DNA of 33,312 bases from Pseudomonas typographi (GCF_014694385.1 NZ_JAAOCA010000047.1:1-33312); one strand, 5' to 3'; counted from the stretch's first letter, positions 1 to 6,590 are shown. Numbers and translations are program-made. Notes: generated by a model not told the origin, from the sequence alone.

Positions 1-33
1 ATGGGGCGCCTCCGTGTGCGCTGATTTGTCCAA

Positions 34-106
34 CCGCATTAGCGCAGGCACCAAGCTCCAGTGACCAAACTGGGGAATAGCCATGCCTGGTGCCTGCCTG
101 ATGCGG
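34..106. repeat. Large imperfect inverted repeat (stem-loop)
   Basis: CCGCAT (34-39) pairs with ATGCGG (101-106), and GCAGGCACCA (44-53) pairs with TGGTGCCTGC (88-97). The arms are separated by 4- and 3-base bulges. Inside lies a small stem, CCAGT (58-62) with ACTGG (69-73). The result is a long three-part stem-loop with 21 paired bases. It would fold on either strand. It could be an RNA structural element or a protein-binding or recombination site; no T-run follows, so a simple intrinsic terminator is unlikely. Confidence 0.6.
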
Positions 107-548
107 TCGATTGAAGGGGGGAGGTGGTGGTGGGCAAACAGGCTGCTTTTCCGTGCCCAGCCACGAATTCCGTGGCTTTGAGGGTGGTGGGCAACCTTGG
201 GTTGAAATGGTGCCGGTAACGGTTCCGGCGCTGATGCAATCAGCCGTTCGGTGCAGGACCGCCATGATGGCCTTCTGGCTAACGGGGCCGGAAGCAAGCC
301 GGCGCACTCCGTGACCGATATTCTCCCGTCGGTCAAAGCGCTCAGCACTGTAGTGGCTGGGTAGACTGTTGCTGGGCAACCTCGGTTTAACGCTTCATGG
401 CGGTATCTCCTATTGCTCGCTCCCTGGGAAGGCCGGGGCCACCTATAGAAAGGGTGCCGGTCTTTCCCGGCTGTCACGCCCGGCCGCGTAGTCGCAACCC
501 AAAGGCGATTCGATGCAGGGGGCCGCTTTCGCGGTGTGGGCTCGTCCG

Positions 549-631
549 CATCGAAGTGAGCTATCCCGGCCCTAGTCGCCTCATATACGTTTAGGCCTAT
601 GGGTGGTCCGCGCTGATAGCTCACTTCGATG
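549..631. repeat. Perfect 17-bp inverted repeat with 49-base loop
   Basis: Positions 549-565 (CATCGAAGTGAGCTATC) are the exact reverse complement of 615-631. A perfect 17-bp match with this spacing is very unlikely by chance and lies in a non-coding stretch. Possible roles are a recombinase or regulator binding site, a cruciform, or a long RNA hairpin. The adjacent 672-689 hairpin (GCCCTG, loop, CAGGGC) may add to a structured 3' end of the leftward operon, but it has no T-run. Confidence 0.7.
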
Positions 632-744
632 GGCACTCTTGCGAATGCCAAGGGGTGGGTTAACCGGATTAGCCCTGACCACCCAGGGCCTCAACCATCA
701 CCGGTATAGGGCCTTTTACGTCAGGCTGACGTGGCGCTGGTTGT

Positions 745-1014
745 TCAACCGATGGTGATTGGATTAGAAATGAAATCGTCGAGAGCCTGCTGCTCAGCGT
801 CATCGCTATCAAGGAAGCGAATCAGCCAAGGTACGAGCGTTTGCACCGTTCCGTCTGGCATCTCGACGATGGCCACCGTGTAGTTGCCTGGCCCGTTCTC
901 GAACTCCTCGTACTCGACGCCCCAGCCATGAAACTTGCCCTCTGCGGCGTCTTCAATGCCAGTGCGCCTGCCGCTGTTATCGTGCAAGCCCTTCATTGTC
1001 ATTACTGGTCTCAT
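745..1014 (-). CDS. Small hypothetical phage protein (89 aa)
   Basis: An acidic 89-residue protein with no signal peptide or membrane segment. I do not recognise a named domain. The sequence includes a central VEYEEFENGPGNYTVAIVEMP stretch that looks like a small beta-rich fold, followed by an acidic helix (FLDSDDAEQQALDDFI). The ATG at 1014 is preceded by a strong ribosome site (GGAGGGCAAG), which settles the start. It follows the 1043-1330 gene by 28 bases and is probably the last gene of the leftward operon driven from about 1690. Position in the immunity-side operon suggests an early or lysogenic accessory function; that is inference from location only. Confidence 0.7.
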   Translation of the reverse strand: MRPVMTMKGLHDNSGRRTGIEDAAEGKFHGWGVEYEEFENGPGNYTVAIVEMPDGTVQTLVPWLIRFLDSDDAEQQALDDFISNPITIG

Positions 1015-1042
1015 CTTGCCCTCCAGGGCGTTGTTCGTTGGG

Positions 1043-1330
1043 TCAGTCGAGCGGTTTCCAAGCCTGCCAAGTGGGCGGACATGCTAACTTGCCGCCGATA
1101 CGATCTAGGCAGGCCGTATCCCAGAATTCCTGCGGCGTCTGCAAGCGGAAGCCCGGTGCTGCGCCAGGGAGCTCGTCGTGCTCAAAGGCCGCTATGCGGT
1201 CAGCTATATCGGAAGGGGTCGGGTACTTGCCTATTCCCATGCTGATGTTCGCCACGCCGTTTTGCCTGCCGTTCGTGATGTGCACCTGGATCTCTACTTG
1301 CACAGGTCCATTTACGCCGTCGCTAGCCAT
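1043..1330 (-). CDS. Small hypothetical phage protein (95 aa)
   Basis: A 95-residue protein starting MASDGVNGPVQVEIQVHITN. The open frame extends far upstream to 1702, but the start at 1330 is chosen because GGAGGAAT sits just before it, and because the upstream part overlaps the promoter. The N-terminal half looks like beta strands; the C-terminal half contains an FEHDELPGAAPGF segment. No membrane segment or known catalytic motif is seen. It is the first gene after a roughly 340-base leader with competing hairpins, so its expression may be controlled in that leader. Function unknown. Confidence 0.7.
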   Translation of the reverse strand: MASDGVNGPVQVEIQVHITNGRQNGVANISMGIGKYPTPSDIADRIAAFEHDELPGAAPGFRLQTPQEFWDTACLDRIGGKLACPPTWQAWKPLD

Positions 1331-1672
1331 TGATATTCCTCCGTTATCTTCCCAAAGCGCCCTCATCGAAGGCGCTTCAGTGAAGCGGTCGGTCTTGCAC
1401 CGCGACCCGCTACTGGCGACGGTCGCGGCTTGAATCGAATGTCGGTACTGACCGCCGCGTCGGCTTGCCGGGCGCAGCAGTTGAATAGGGTGCCTCTCGG
1501 CCAACCTCGTGCGCCGAATTACCGAGTGGGTAGGCAGGCCGTGTTGCGTACTGTTCACCCGAACTTTTGCCACTGTCAGGAAAAGAACTCTGGCGCCGGG
1601 TGACTCGTCTTCAGCGATGTTAAAGAGCGGCAGGCCTCTCGGCCCTGCCTCGGCGGTGTGGGCCGGGGCGAT
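1331..1672 (-). promoter_or_regulatory. Long untranslated leader with mutually exclusive hairpins
   Basis: From the predicted start of transcription (about 1672) to the first good ribosome site (about 1340) there are roughly 340 bases. Just before the gene two stems compete for the same bases. A perfect 15-base palindrome at 1373-1387 (CGCTTCAGTGAAGCG) overlaps the stem formed by 1355-1361 (AAGCGCC) and 1371-1377 (GGCGCTT). Only one can form at a time, the usual logic of an attenuator. An open frame without a clear start crosses the leader (AEAGPRGLPLF, VSSGSRC-like segments). It resembles the Ash-type frames reported in P4-like leaders, but I cannot confirm this. A C4-type regulatory RNA is an alternative. 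Confidence 0.45.
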
Positions 1673-1678
1673 GGGTGT

Positions 1679-1707
1679 AGTAAACAACACGTTTATAAAC
1701 ACGTCAA
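1679..1707 (-). promoter_or_regulatory. Leftward promoter with overlapping operator
   Basis: On the minus strand TTGACG (1707-1702) and TTTACT (1684-1679) are separated by exactly 17 bases, a good sigma-70 match. The symmetric sequence TAAAC-N5-GTTTA at 1681-1695 covers the -10 box and spacer, and GTTTATAAAC occupies 1691-1700. The same half-sites recur at the rightward promoter beside the repressor gene, so this is probably the repressor-controlled leftward promoter for the genes at 1330 and 1014. Confidence 0.65.
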
Positions 1708-1738
1708 CACCTTTTGTTTATTAATGTTTATTTTTGGC

Positions 1739-1760
1739 AAAAAAAACCCGCCGAAGCGGG
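1739..1760 (-). terminator. Intrinsic terminator of the repressor operon
   Basis: On the minus strand CCCGC-TTCG-GCGGG (1760-1747) is followed by eight T residues (1746-1739). It lies about 24 bases after the stop codon of the small membrane protein at 1784-2026 and just before the leftward promoter, so it isolates the repressor transcript from the next operon. Confidence 0.85.
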
Positions 1761-1783
1761 TAGATTTTGGGGTTGAGGTATGG

Positions 1784-2026
1784 CTACAGATTGCGAATGA
1801 TCAACCACCCAACCAAGATTGCAGCGACAGCAAGGGTCACGATGTCCTCAGTTCGGGCGCCGCCCTCACGGCGAAGAGCCGACACCAACCCGCAAATGAT
1901 CATCGTAAAAAAACATGCGACGAAAACGTGCCCAGTTTGCTCAATCCCCAGCAGGTAGGCCGCGACAGTAATAGCAAGCCCTGCGAATGAAGCAAGGGAT
2001 GCATAGGCAAACAGTCGGTTTATCAT
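1784..2026 (-). CDS. Small membrane protein co-transcribed with the repressor
   Basis: An 80-residue protein with three likely membrane helices, at about residues 5-25, 32-50 and 61-78. A short charged loop (RREGGARTED) lies between the second and third. It starts five bases after the repressor stop codon and shares the repressor's terminator, so it should be made in the lysogen. No strong ribosome site is visible, suggesting translation is coupled to the repressor gene. Small membrane proteins in this position are often involved in superinfection exclusion or other lysogenic effects, but I do not recognise this one and its role is unknown. The alternative is a holin-like or purely structural small protein. 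Confidence 0.75.
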   Translation of the reverse strand: MINRLFAYASLASFAGLAITVAAYLLGIEQTGHVFVACFFTMIICGLVSALRREGGARTEDIVTLAVAAILVGWLIIRNL

Positions 2027-2031
2027 CGCGG

Positions 2032-2772
2032 CTACCAGAGAGCGGAAGACCAGAAAACCCGGCCGAGAATGACGATCTCCTGGTCGTTCATCTGTTGAAC
2101 GGAGTATTCCTCATCAGGGTGCTCATCGCGGTTATAGCTACGAATCCGAATTCCCCCGCCTGGAAGCCTATAGAGCGTCTTCACGCGCAGCTGACCGCCG
2201 TGGTTGATTGCATACATTTTGCCGTCAACGATTGAGGTGGAGCCTTGATCTATTCCTACCGTGCTTTTGTCGGGAAGCACTGGCTCCATGCTGTTACCTC
2301 TGACGGTAACGCATACCACGTCACTGGGCTGTATGTTCTGCCGACGAAGGGTCAGCTTTCCGAAACGTAACCTTTGTGAAGGCGACTCCTCGACCACTGT
2401 TTTTCCGCTCCCTGCAGACAGTTCGACTTCTTTTAGGAAGGGTACAGAAACCTCGTCGGAGTCCAGGGGCGTGTTGTTATCCCAGACCTCGATAGGGCCA
2501 ATATATTCAGCATTCGAGCGCCGATCAACCTCGCCATCATTGCTCAAAGGCAAGCCTTGAATATCCCGCTCCCCGTCACCTGAGCGTAACCAATGAAACT
2601 CGACACCAAGCCGTCGCGCAACGTCTACCTGCCTCGCGGCCGGAACACCTCTCCTGAACCAGTTGTTCAGCGTCTGGTTGGAAACGTCCATCTGCGCGGC
2701 GAAATAGGTTGGGCTCAGGCCTTTCTCATCAAGGCATTTGCGCAGGCGGTCGCCTGAATTCTCAGTAGTCAT
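2032..2772 (-). CDS. CI/LexA-type phage repressor (XRE HTH + S24 peptidase)
   Basis: Maintains lysogeny by binding operators. RecA-stimulated self-cleavage allows SOS induction. Counting from the ATG at 2772 (246 residues), the N-terminal third is a helix-turn-helix domain (YFAAQMDVSNQTLNNWFRRG). The C-terminal half is an S24 domain. The catalytic serine is in GNSMEP (about Ser161), the lysine in LRVKTLY (about Lys198), and an Ala-Gly bond in ELSAGSG (about 120-121) fits the cleavage site. A GTG two codons upstream (2778) is an alternative start; neither has a strong ribosome site. Operator-like half-sites overlap the start, consistent with autoregulation. The gene is followed by a membrane-protein gene and a terminator. 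Confidence 0.93.
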   Translation of the reverse strand: MTTENSGDRLRKCLDEKGLSPTYFAAQMDVSNQTLNNWFRRGVPAARQVDVARRLGVEFHWLRSGDGERDIQGLPLSNDGEVDRRSNAEYIGPIEVWDNNTPLDSDEVSVPFLKEVELSAGSGKTVVEESPSQRLRFGKLTLRRQNIQPSDVVCVTVRGNSMEPVLPDKSTVGIDQGSTSIVDGKMYAINHGGQLRVKTLYRLPGGGIRIRSYNRDEHPDEEYSVQQMNDQEIVILGRVFWSSALW

Positions 2773-2828
2773 AAACACAAAGTTTACCGGGGTTGCGTTG
2801 TTTATTAAATAAACGTATCGTTGACGCG
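2770..2828 (+). promoter_or_regulatory. Rightward early promoter and operators
   Basis: TTGCGT (2793-2798) and TATCGT (2816-2821) are 17 bases apart and face the Cro-like gene. The spacer is filled by a perfect palindrome, GTTTATTAAATAAAC (2800-2814). A second symmetric site, TAAAC-N5-GTTTA (2772-2786), overlaps the repressor start codon and has the same half-sites and spacing as the site in the leftward promoter at 1681-1695. This is the expected divergent operator region of a lambdoid switch. No convincing separate promoter for the repressor gene could be picked by eye. Confidence 0.65.
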
Positions 2829-2855
2829 TGTTTACTCGCCGATGGCGGAATGTTT

Positions 2856-3068
2856 ATGAATCCCACACCTCTTGAACGCGCAATTCTTGCGGCCGGCTCT
2901 GGCAAGGCCCTTGCCCAGTTGCTTGGCGTGACCCCCATGGCGGTTTCCTACTGGAAGGTTCGTGGTGTTCCCGCGCGTCAGGCGCTCCCTATCGAAAAAG
3001 CTACTGGCGTATCCCGCCATGAGCTTCGGCCGGATCTGTATCCGACCGAATCCCTTTCAGCCGCCTAA
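2856..3068 (+). CDS. Cro-like / YdaS-family regulator
   Basis: A 70-residue helix-turn-helix protein facing away from the repressor, in the position of Cro. The core KALAQLLGVTPMAVSYWKVRG is a clear helix-turn-helix, followed by PARQALPIEKATGVSRHELRPDLYP, typical of YdaS/Cro-type phage regulators. I chose the ATG at 2856 because GGCGGA lies six bases before it. An ATG at 2850 and a longer frame from 2793 are less likely, since 2793 lies in the promoter. It probably represses the repressor promoter and commits the phage to lytic growth. This role comes from family and position. Confidence 0.88.
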   Translation: MNPTPLERAILAAGSGKALAQLLGVTPMAVSYWKVRGVPARQALPIEKATGVSRHELRPDLYPTESLSAA

Positions 3069-3098
3069 CCATTTCCCACATCAAGGAGCACCACCCGT

Positions 3099-3299
3099 AT
3101 GTACGTAGACCCCAGCCAAAAAAGAGCCATTCCGGTGAAGGTTCGATTCGAACCTGTGCTGGATCGGATTCTTCGCCGAGCAGCCAACAAGACCCGCATG
3201 CAGCACGCGACGTATCTCTACGAAATCATCGAGTGGGCTGTGGCCAACGGCGTGATCGAGGAATTGATGCAGGACAAACAAGAAGATATCGCGGGCTGA
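3099..3299 (+). CDS. Small, probably DNA-binding, phage protein (66 aa)
   Basis: A 66-residue protein that begins with a short strand (RAIPVKVRFEPVLDRILRR), followed by two helices. This layout is like ribbon-helix-helix (Arc/MetJ-type) proteins, though the match is not strong enough to name a family. AAGGAG lies ten bases before the ATG. It sits between the Cro-like gene and a second small basic protein, the place where lambda-like phages carry CII or similar regulators. It could be a transcription regulator or a replication accessory protein; unknown. Confidence 0.7.
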   Translation: MYVDPSQKRAIPVKVRFEPVLDRILRRAANKTRMQHATYLYEIIEWAVANGVIEELMQDKQEDIAG

Positions 3300-3318
3300 A
3301 GCCCCTTTGGAGGGCCGA

Positions 3319-3531
3319 ATGACCGTAGAACTGGACAAGATCCCACCGCCAACGCGGGCGCGGATAGAGCAATTGATGGCTGCCAGGGGCTGGACCTTCA
3401 GCCAAGCAATGAACCACGTCGTGGAAACGGCGGTAGGTGAGGGCGCCTTATCAGTGGTTGGCCGGCGTAAAGCCAAGGTGCTGAAGCTGGTGGCCCCAAA
3501 GAGGGCCTCTGAGAGGGGCTCGTCAGGGTAA
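3319..3531 (+). CDS. Small basic phage protein (70 aa)
   Basis: A 70-residue protein. The first 48 residues (TRARIEQLMAARGWTFSQAM and following) look like a helical ribbon-helix-helix or similar DNA-binding fold. The tail is strongly basic (GRRKAKVLKLVAPKRASER). The ATG at 3319 has GGAGGG directly upstream, which decides against the slightly longer frame at 3307. It follows the 3099 gene by 19 bases, is probably in the same early operon, and is followed by a hairpin at 3566-3587. Function unknown; regulation or DNA binding is an inference. Confidence 0.7.
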   Translation: MTVELDKIPPPTRARIEQLMAARGWTFSQAMNHVVETAVGEGALSVVGRRKAKVLKLVAPKRASERGSSG

Positions 3532-3565
3532 GGCAGAGGGCCTCTGCCGAATTACAGGCAAAGAA

Positions 3566-3587
3566 AAGCCGCCTGGCCGGGCGGCTT
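3566..3587 (+). terminator. Strong hairpin between early regulators and replication genes
   Basis: AAGCCGCC (3566-3573) pairs with GGCGGCTT (3580-3587) across a six-base loop. It lies in the 82-base gap before the replication gene. There is no T-run, so it may be a weak terminator, an anti-termination site or an RNA processing signal. Confidence 0.45.
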
Positions 3588-3613
3588 CAGTACAGCAATT
3601 GCGGAGTCAGCAC

Positions 3614-4432
3614 ATGATTACAAACATCTTCCAAATTGACAAGTCCAGGGGGTTCACCCGGATGGACAACGACCTGTACGAGGCTCTGATAGGGGCCGAG
3701 CTGTCGGGCAGGGAGCTTCGTGTCGCATTGGCAATCCACCGATTGACCGCTGGGTTCAACCAAGATTCCGTTAAGGTCGCCGCGCTGTACGTTGCCAAGA
3801 TGATGTACACCGAGGAAGGGCGGCCGGAGGCTGAGCGCGCAAACGTGTCCAGGGCAATCAATTCCCTGATCCGTCAGCGGGTGTTGTACAGGGATGGTGG
3901 CAGTCGCGATCCGATCAGTTTCATGCCTCCGGCAGAGTGGAAAATAGACCAGAAATCCACCGTGTTGAAATATACACACTGTGTAGAAAACATACCTGCC
4001 ACTGTGTTGAAAATTACACACATAAAAGACAGAAATACAAATACCACTCCTAACGGAGTGGATGTCGCCGCTGACGCAACGACCCCCGCCGAGCCGACAC
4101 CGGATGCTTCAAGTCCAGAGCCGACCGACAAGATTCCCTACGAGCAAATCCGCTCGCTGTACAACACGATCCTCGGTGGCAAGCTTCCTCGCCGCATGGG
4201 TCTGAACGAATCTGACCGCAAACGCATCCGGGGAACCTACAACCTCAAGCTCGAAGGGCAGTTCGTTGTCCGCGAGAAGGGATTGGAGTTTTGGGAAGGC
4301 CTGTTCAACGACGCTCTGAATTCGAATTTCCTTCTCGGCCTGAACAACCGCAGCTGGAAGGCTGACTTCGAGTTTCTGACCCGCGCATCGGCCATCCAGC
4401 GCTTCCTGGAGGGCAAGTACGATGCAGCCTGA
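3614..4432 (+). CDS. Phage replication initiator, O-like
   Basis: A 272-residue protein. Residues 1-90 (starting MITNIFQIDKSRGFTRMDND) match the winged-helix N-terminal domain of lambda O-type replication proteins. These bind iterons in the origin and recruit the helicase. The middle is a low-complexity linker rich in T, P, A and D; the C-terminal third is a separate helical domain that probably contacts the helicase. The ATG at 3614 is preceded by GGAG at good spacing; a TTG frame from 3599 is less likely. A repeated, AT-rich segment inside the gene (3957-4061) is a candidate origin, as in lambda. It overlaps the helicase gene by 11 bases, and there is no separate helicase-loader gene. Confidence 0.85.
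   Translation: MITNIFQIDKSRGFTRMDNDLYEALIGAELSGRELRVALAIHRLTAGFNQDSVKVAALYVAKMMYTEEGRPEAERANVSRAINSLIRQRVLYRDGGSRDPISFMPPAEWKIDQKSTVLKYTHCVENIPATVLKITHIKDRNTNTTPNGVDVAADATTPAEPTPDASSPEPTDKIPYEQIRSLYNTILGGKLPRRMGLNESDRKRIRGTYNLKLEGQFVVREKGLEFWEGLFNDALNSNFLLGLNNRSWKADFEFLTRASAIQRFLEGKYDAA
3957..4061. repeat. Candidate replication origin: iteron-like repeats in the O-like gene
   Basis: Two 23-base copies, 3957-3979 and 3999-4021, match at 20 of 23 positions (core GTGTTGAAA, ending ACACAC) and start 42 bases apart. A third, weaker copy (CACTGTGTAGAAAAC) begins at 3977 between them. Each full copy has GTGT and ACAC arms around an AT-rich centre. An A-rich stretch follows, then a perfect hairpin, CCACTCC-TAAC-GGAGTGG (4044-4061). 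The repeats are also visible in the protein as TVLKYTH and TVLKITH. Their position between the two domains of the initiator mirrors the lambda origin inside gene O. Confidence 0.55.
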
Positions 4433-5816
4433 TCGCCCTCTGATCGCTGAAGACGCCGAGCAAAGCCTGCTGGGCGCCCTGATGCGTACCCCTGACCTGT
4501 GCGAGGTCATCGGCGCCAAACTGGCCGTCCAGGATTTCTACTTCGAAGACCACCAAGCCCTGTACGCGCTGATCCTGGGCTGTCACTCCAAGGGCGTCGT
4601 GCCTGATGCGGTATCCCTTGCCGATGTGAAGCCGGAACTGCCGAGCGGCGCCATGACGCTGGTTTACGCTGCCGAAATCGCGATGAACGTGGTCAGCTCG
4701 GCCAACGCCCGGCACTTCGCCAAGATCGTCATGGATCGCGCCAAGGCCCGTCGCCTGCATGACCTGGGCGACAAGCTGATGGCCATGGCCATTACGCCCG
4801 GACTGATCAACGACCAATACGCCGAGGCGCAGGCGCTGGTGATGGGCTTGAACGCCGAGGAAGACGCCCCGGACGTGGTGACCATGCGTGAAGCCCTGGG
4901 CCCGGTGTTCGAGGACATGCAGGACCGGCTGGACGGCAAGCAGTTCGTTGGCCAGGACTTCGGCCTGGAAGACCTGGACAAGATCGTGCGTATGCTGCGC
5001 CCGGGCAACCTGGCCATCATCGCCGGCCGGCCTGGTACCGGGAAAACCGTTCTGGGCATGAACCTGGCCGACCGCGTGGCCATCCGCCGCAACGGTGGTT
5101 CCCTGGTGTTCTCGCTGGAAATGTCCAAGACCGAGCTGGCCCGGCGCTCGCTGGCCGCCGAAGCCGGTGTTCGGCAGGACTGGATCGAAAGCGGCGAAGC
5201 GGCGAAGTACAAAGACTCCAAGATCCGCATGGAAGCTGCCGTTGCAAAGCTGTCCACGGCCGATATCCGCATCTGCGACAAAGGCGCCCTGACATTCTCC
5301 CGCATCTGCTCCATTGCCCGCTTCCAGCACCGCGCCAAGCCGTTGGACGTGATCGTGGTGGATTACCTGAGCATGATCGCCACCGACCCCAACAGCAAGC
5401 TCCAGAACCGCAACCTGGAGCTGGGTTCGTACACCCGTGGCTTCAAGGCGCTGGCCAAGGAGCTGAAGCTGCCCATCGTGGTGCTGGCCCAGCTTAACCG
5501 CGGCATCGAGAACCGCGCCGATCCCAAGCCACGGATGAGCGACCTTCGCGACTCCGGCGAGATCGAGCAGGACGCTGACGTGATCATCATGGCCCACCGC
5601 GACAAAGACTCCGAAGCCGGCCAGAACGGCCTGACCGAGATTGACGTGGTCAAGGTCCGCCATGCCAAGCCAGACGGTTGCACGCTTCAGTTCCAGGGTG
5701 AGTTCGCCCGGTTCGTGAACGCCGCACCGCGCCGTTACGACGAAACCCCGCCAGAGCCAGAGAAGCCACGCAAGGCTTCTGTCCGTTCCATGTTCAACAG
5801 CCAGGGGCGCGCATGA
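4422..5816 (+). CDS. dnaB: Replicative DNA helicase, DnaB family
   Basis: A 464-residue ring helicase that unwinds DNA at the replication fork. The N-terminal helical DnaB domain spans about residues 7-105 (AEQSLLGALM onward), and the C-terminal RecA-like domain about 175-445. It carries Walker A GRPGTGKT (202-209), Walker B VIVVDYL (310-316) and a later SGEIEQDADVIIM segment, the conserved DnaB-type motif region. The start at 4422 overlaps the initiator gene and has GGAGGG upstream. Carrying its own DnaB-type helicase beside an O-like initiator means the phage need not use a P-type loader for the host helicase. Full length for the family. Confidence 0.95.
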   Translation: MQPDRPLIAEDAEQSLLGALMRTPDLCEVIGAKLAVQDFYFEDHQALYALILGCHSKGVVPDAVSLADVKPELPSGAMTLVYAAEIAMNVVSSANARHFAKIVMDRAKARRLHDLGDKLMAMAITPGLINDQYAEAQALVMGLNAEEDAPDVVTMREALGPVFEDMQDRLDGKQFVGQDFGLEDLDKIVRMLRPGNLAIIAGRPGTGKTVLGMNLADRVAIRRNGGSLVFSLEMSKTELARRSLAAEAGVRQDWIESGEAAKYKDSKIRMEAAVAKLSTADIRICDKGALTFSRICSIARFQHRAKPLDVIVVDYLSMIATDPNSKLQNRNLELGSYTRGFKALAKELKLPIVVLAQLNRGIENRADPKPRMSDLRDSGEIEQDADVIIMAHRDKDSEAGQNGLTEIDVVKVRHAKPDGCTLQFQGEFARFVNAAPRRYDETPPEPEKPRKASVRSMFNSQGRA

Positions 5817-6019
5817 ACATCCAAGAGATCAAAGCGGCCGTCCAGGCCCACGTCGATTGCGGTACCGATCAAGAAACCCGCGCAGCCCGCGACCATCTGG
5901 TGACTTGCCTGGAGCAGTTGCACCGGGTGGTGCCTGACTGGCGGCTGGTGGTGCTGGAGTTGATCGAGCAGAACGAGACTTTGCAGGCCGAGCTGAACGC
6001 CAAGCGAGGTGCCGCATGA
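5813..6019 (+). CDS. Small hypothetical protein (68 aa)
   Basis: A 68-residue, mostly helical protein (MNIQEIKAAVQAHVDCGTDQ), whose C-terminal half (VVLELIEQNETLQAELNAK) looks like a short coiled coil. No domain recognised. It overlaps the helicase stop and the next start by four bases each (ATGA), so it is translated as part of the early operon. Its location right after the helicase suggests an early accessory protein, but this is only position. Confidence 0.75.
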   Translation: MNIQEIKAAVQAHVDCGTDQETRAARDHLVTCLEQLHRVVPDWRLVVLELIEQNETLQAELNAKRGAA

Positions 6020-6399
6020 GCGATTTCGTGGAGGTGAAGACGCAGGATCTGGAAGGCGCGGCGCTGGATTGGGCTACAGGGATATCCGCAGGCCATCAGA
6101 TGAAGCTGTTCTCGCGGGCCGAGTCCGGCGTGTTTATCCCAGACGCCAAGGGGTTCGTAAAAGAATTATGGAAACCCTCAGCCGACTGGAGCCAAGGCGG
6201 GCCGCTCATCGAGAAGTACGGCGTCTCCCTCGATTGCATTGCCCCGTTGAATTCATGGGAGGCGTTTGTTTGGGGTGGGCCGAGTGCGTGTAATGGCTTC
6301 ATCGCCGAGGCTGAAACACCCCTGATCGCCGCCTGCCGCGCCATCGTCGCATCTGTTATGGGCGACACCGTAAGCGTGCCGAGGGAGCTGCTGCCATGA
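6016..6399 (+). CDS. NinX-like phage protein (DUF2591 type)
   Basis: A 127-residue protein resembling the lambdoid NinX/DUF2591 group. It opens VEVKTQDLEGAALDWATGI, has a central SADWSQGGPLIEKYGVS segment, and ends with AACRAIVASVMGDTVSVP; these are the familiar landmarks of the group. Members are common early accessory genes of temperate phages and have no established function. ATGA overlaps on both sides place it inside the early operon. Identification is by family memory, not by search. Confidence 0.75.
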   Translation: MSDFVEVKTQDLEGAALDWATGISAGHQMKLFSRAESGVFIPDAKGFVKELWKPSADWSQGGPLIEKYGVSLDCIAPLNSWEAFVWGGPSACNGFIAEAETPLIAACRAIVASVMGDTVSVPRELLP

Positions 6400-6590
6400 A
6401 CAAGACCACTTTGTCCGGTATGGACATCAAGCTGATTCGCTCCGAAACCCTACCCGGCCGAACCATGGTTGTGAGTCCGGACCTCTACGACCTGCTGACC
6501 AACGATGGCGATGATGCCAAAAAGGCTCACAAGGAGTTATTGAGCAAAGCTCAAGTATTCGCTGAGATCGCAAAGAGGTCTCGCCAATGA
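6396..6590 (+). CDS. Small hypothetical protein (64 aa)
   Basis: A 64-residue protein with a short beta-like N-terminal part (DIKLIRSETLPGRTMVVSPD) and a helical, lysine-rich C-terminal half. No family recognised. It overlaps its neighbours by four bases (ATGA at 6396) and three bases (ATG inside the stop at 6587), so it is firmly within the chain of coupled early genes. Confidence 0.7.
   Translation: MNKTTLSGMDIKLIRSETLPGRTMVVSPDLYDLLTNDGDDAKKAHKELLSKAQVFAEIAKRSRQ

Larger units (their letters stand above)
1..744. other. Left-end region without a convincing gene, rich in inverted repeats
   Basis: No reading frame here has a good start with a ribosome site and phage-like composition. It holds at least four dyads: 34-106, 159-177 (AGCCACG, 5-base loop, CGTGGCT), 549-631 and 718-732 (ACGTCA, GGC, TGACGT). 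A direct repeat TGGGCAACCT occurs near 187 and 372. On the minus strand a frame beginning ATG at 84 stays open to the left edge (28 codons, starting MAIPQFGHWSLV). It could be the first part of a gene that continues outside the window, but it lies inside the 34-106 dyad and its ribosome site is weak. The region sits at the end of the leftward operon, where temperate phages often carry attachment sites or untranslated RNA leaders; neither can be shown here. Confidence 0.4.

Noticed and set aside
1..744. tRNA gene at the left end
   Set aside because: No cloverleaf with T-loop consensus (GGTTCGA-type) could be found; the stems present do not have tRNA spacing.
1331..1702. Upstream extension of the 1043-1330 gene to an ATG at 1702 (219 aa)
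   Set aside because: The ATG at 1702 lies within the promoter and upstream of the predicted RNA start, has no ribosome site, and the translated leader is Arg/Ser/Pro-rich without fold-like pattern; GGAGGAAT before 1330 marks the better start.
4305..5663. 452-residue open frame on the reverse strand of the helicase gene
   Set aside because: It is the antisense shadow of a clear DnaB gene; its Gly/His/Val-rich translation and lack of ribosome site are typical of reverse frames of G+C-rich genes.
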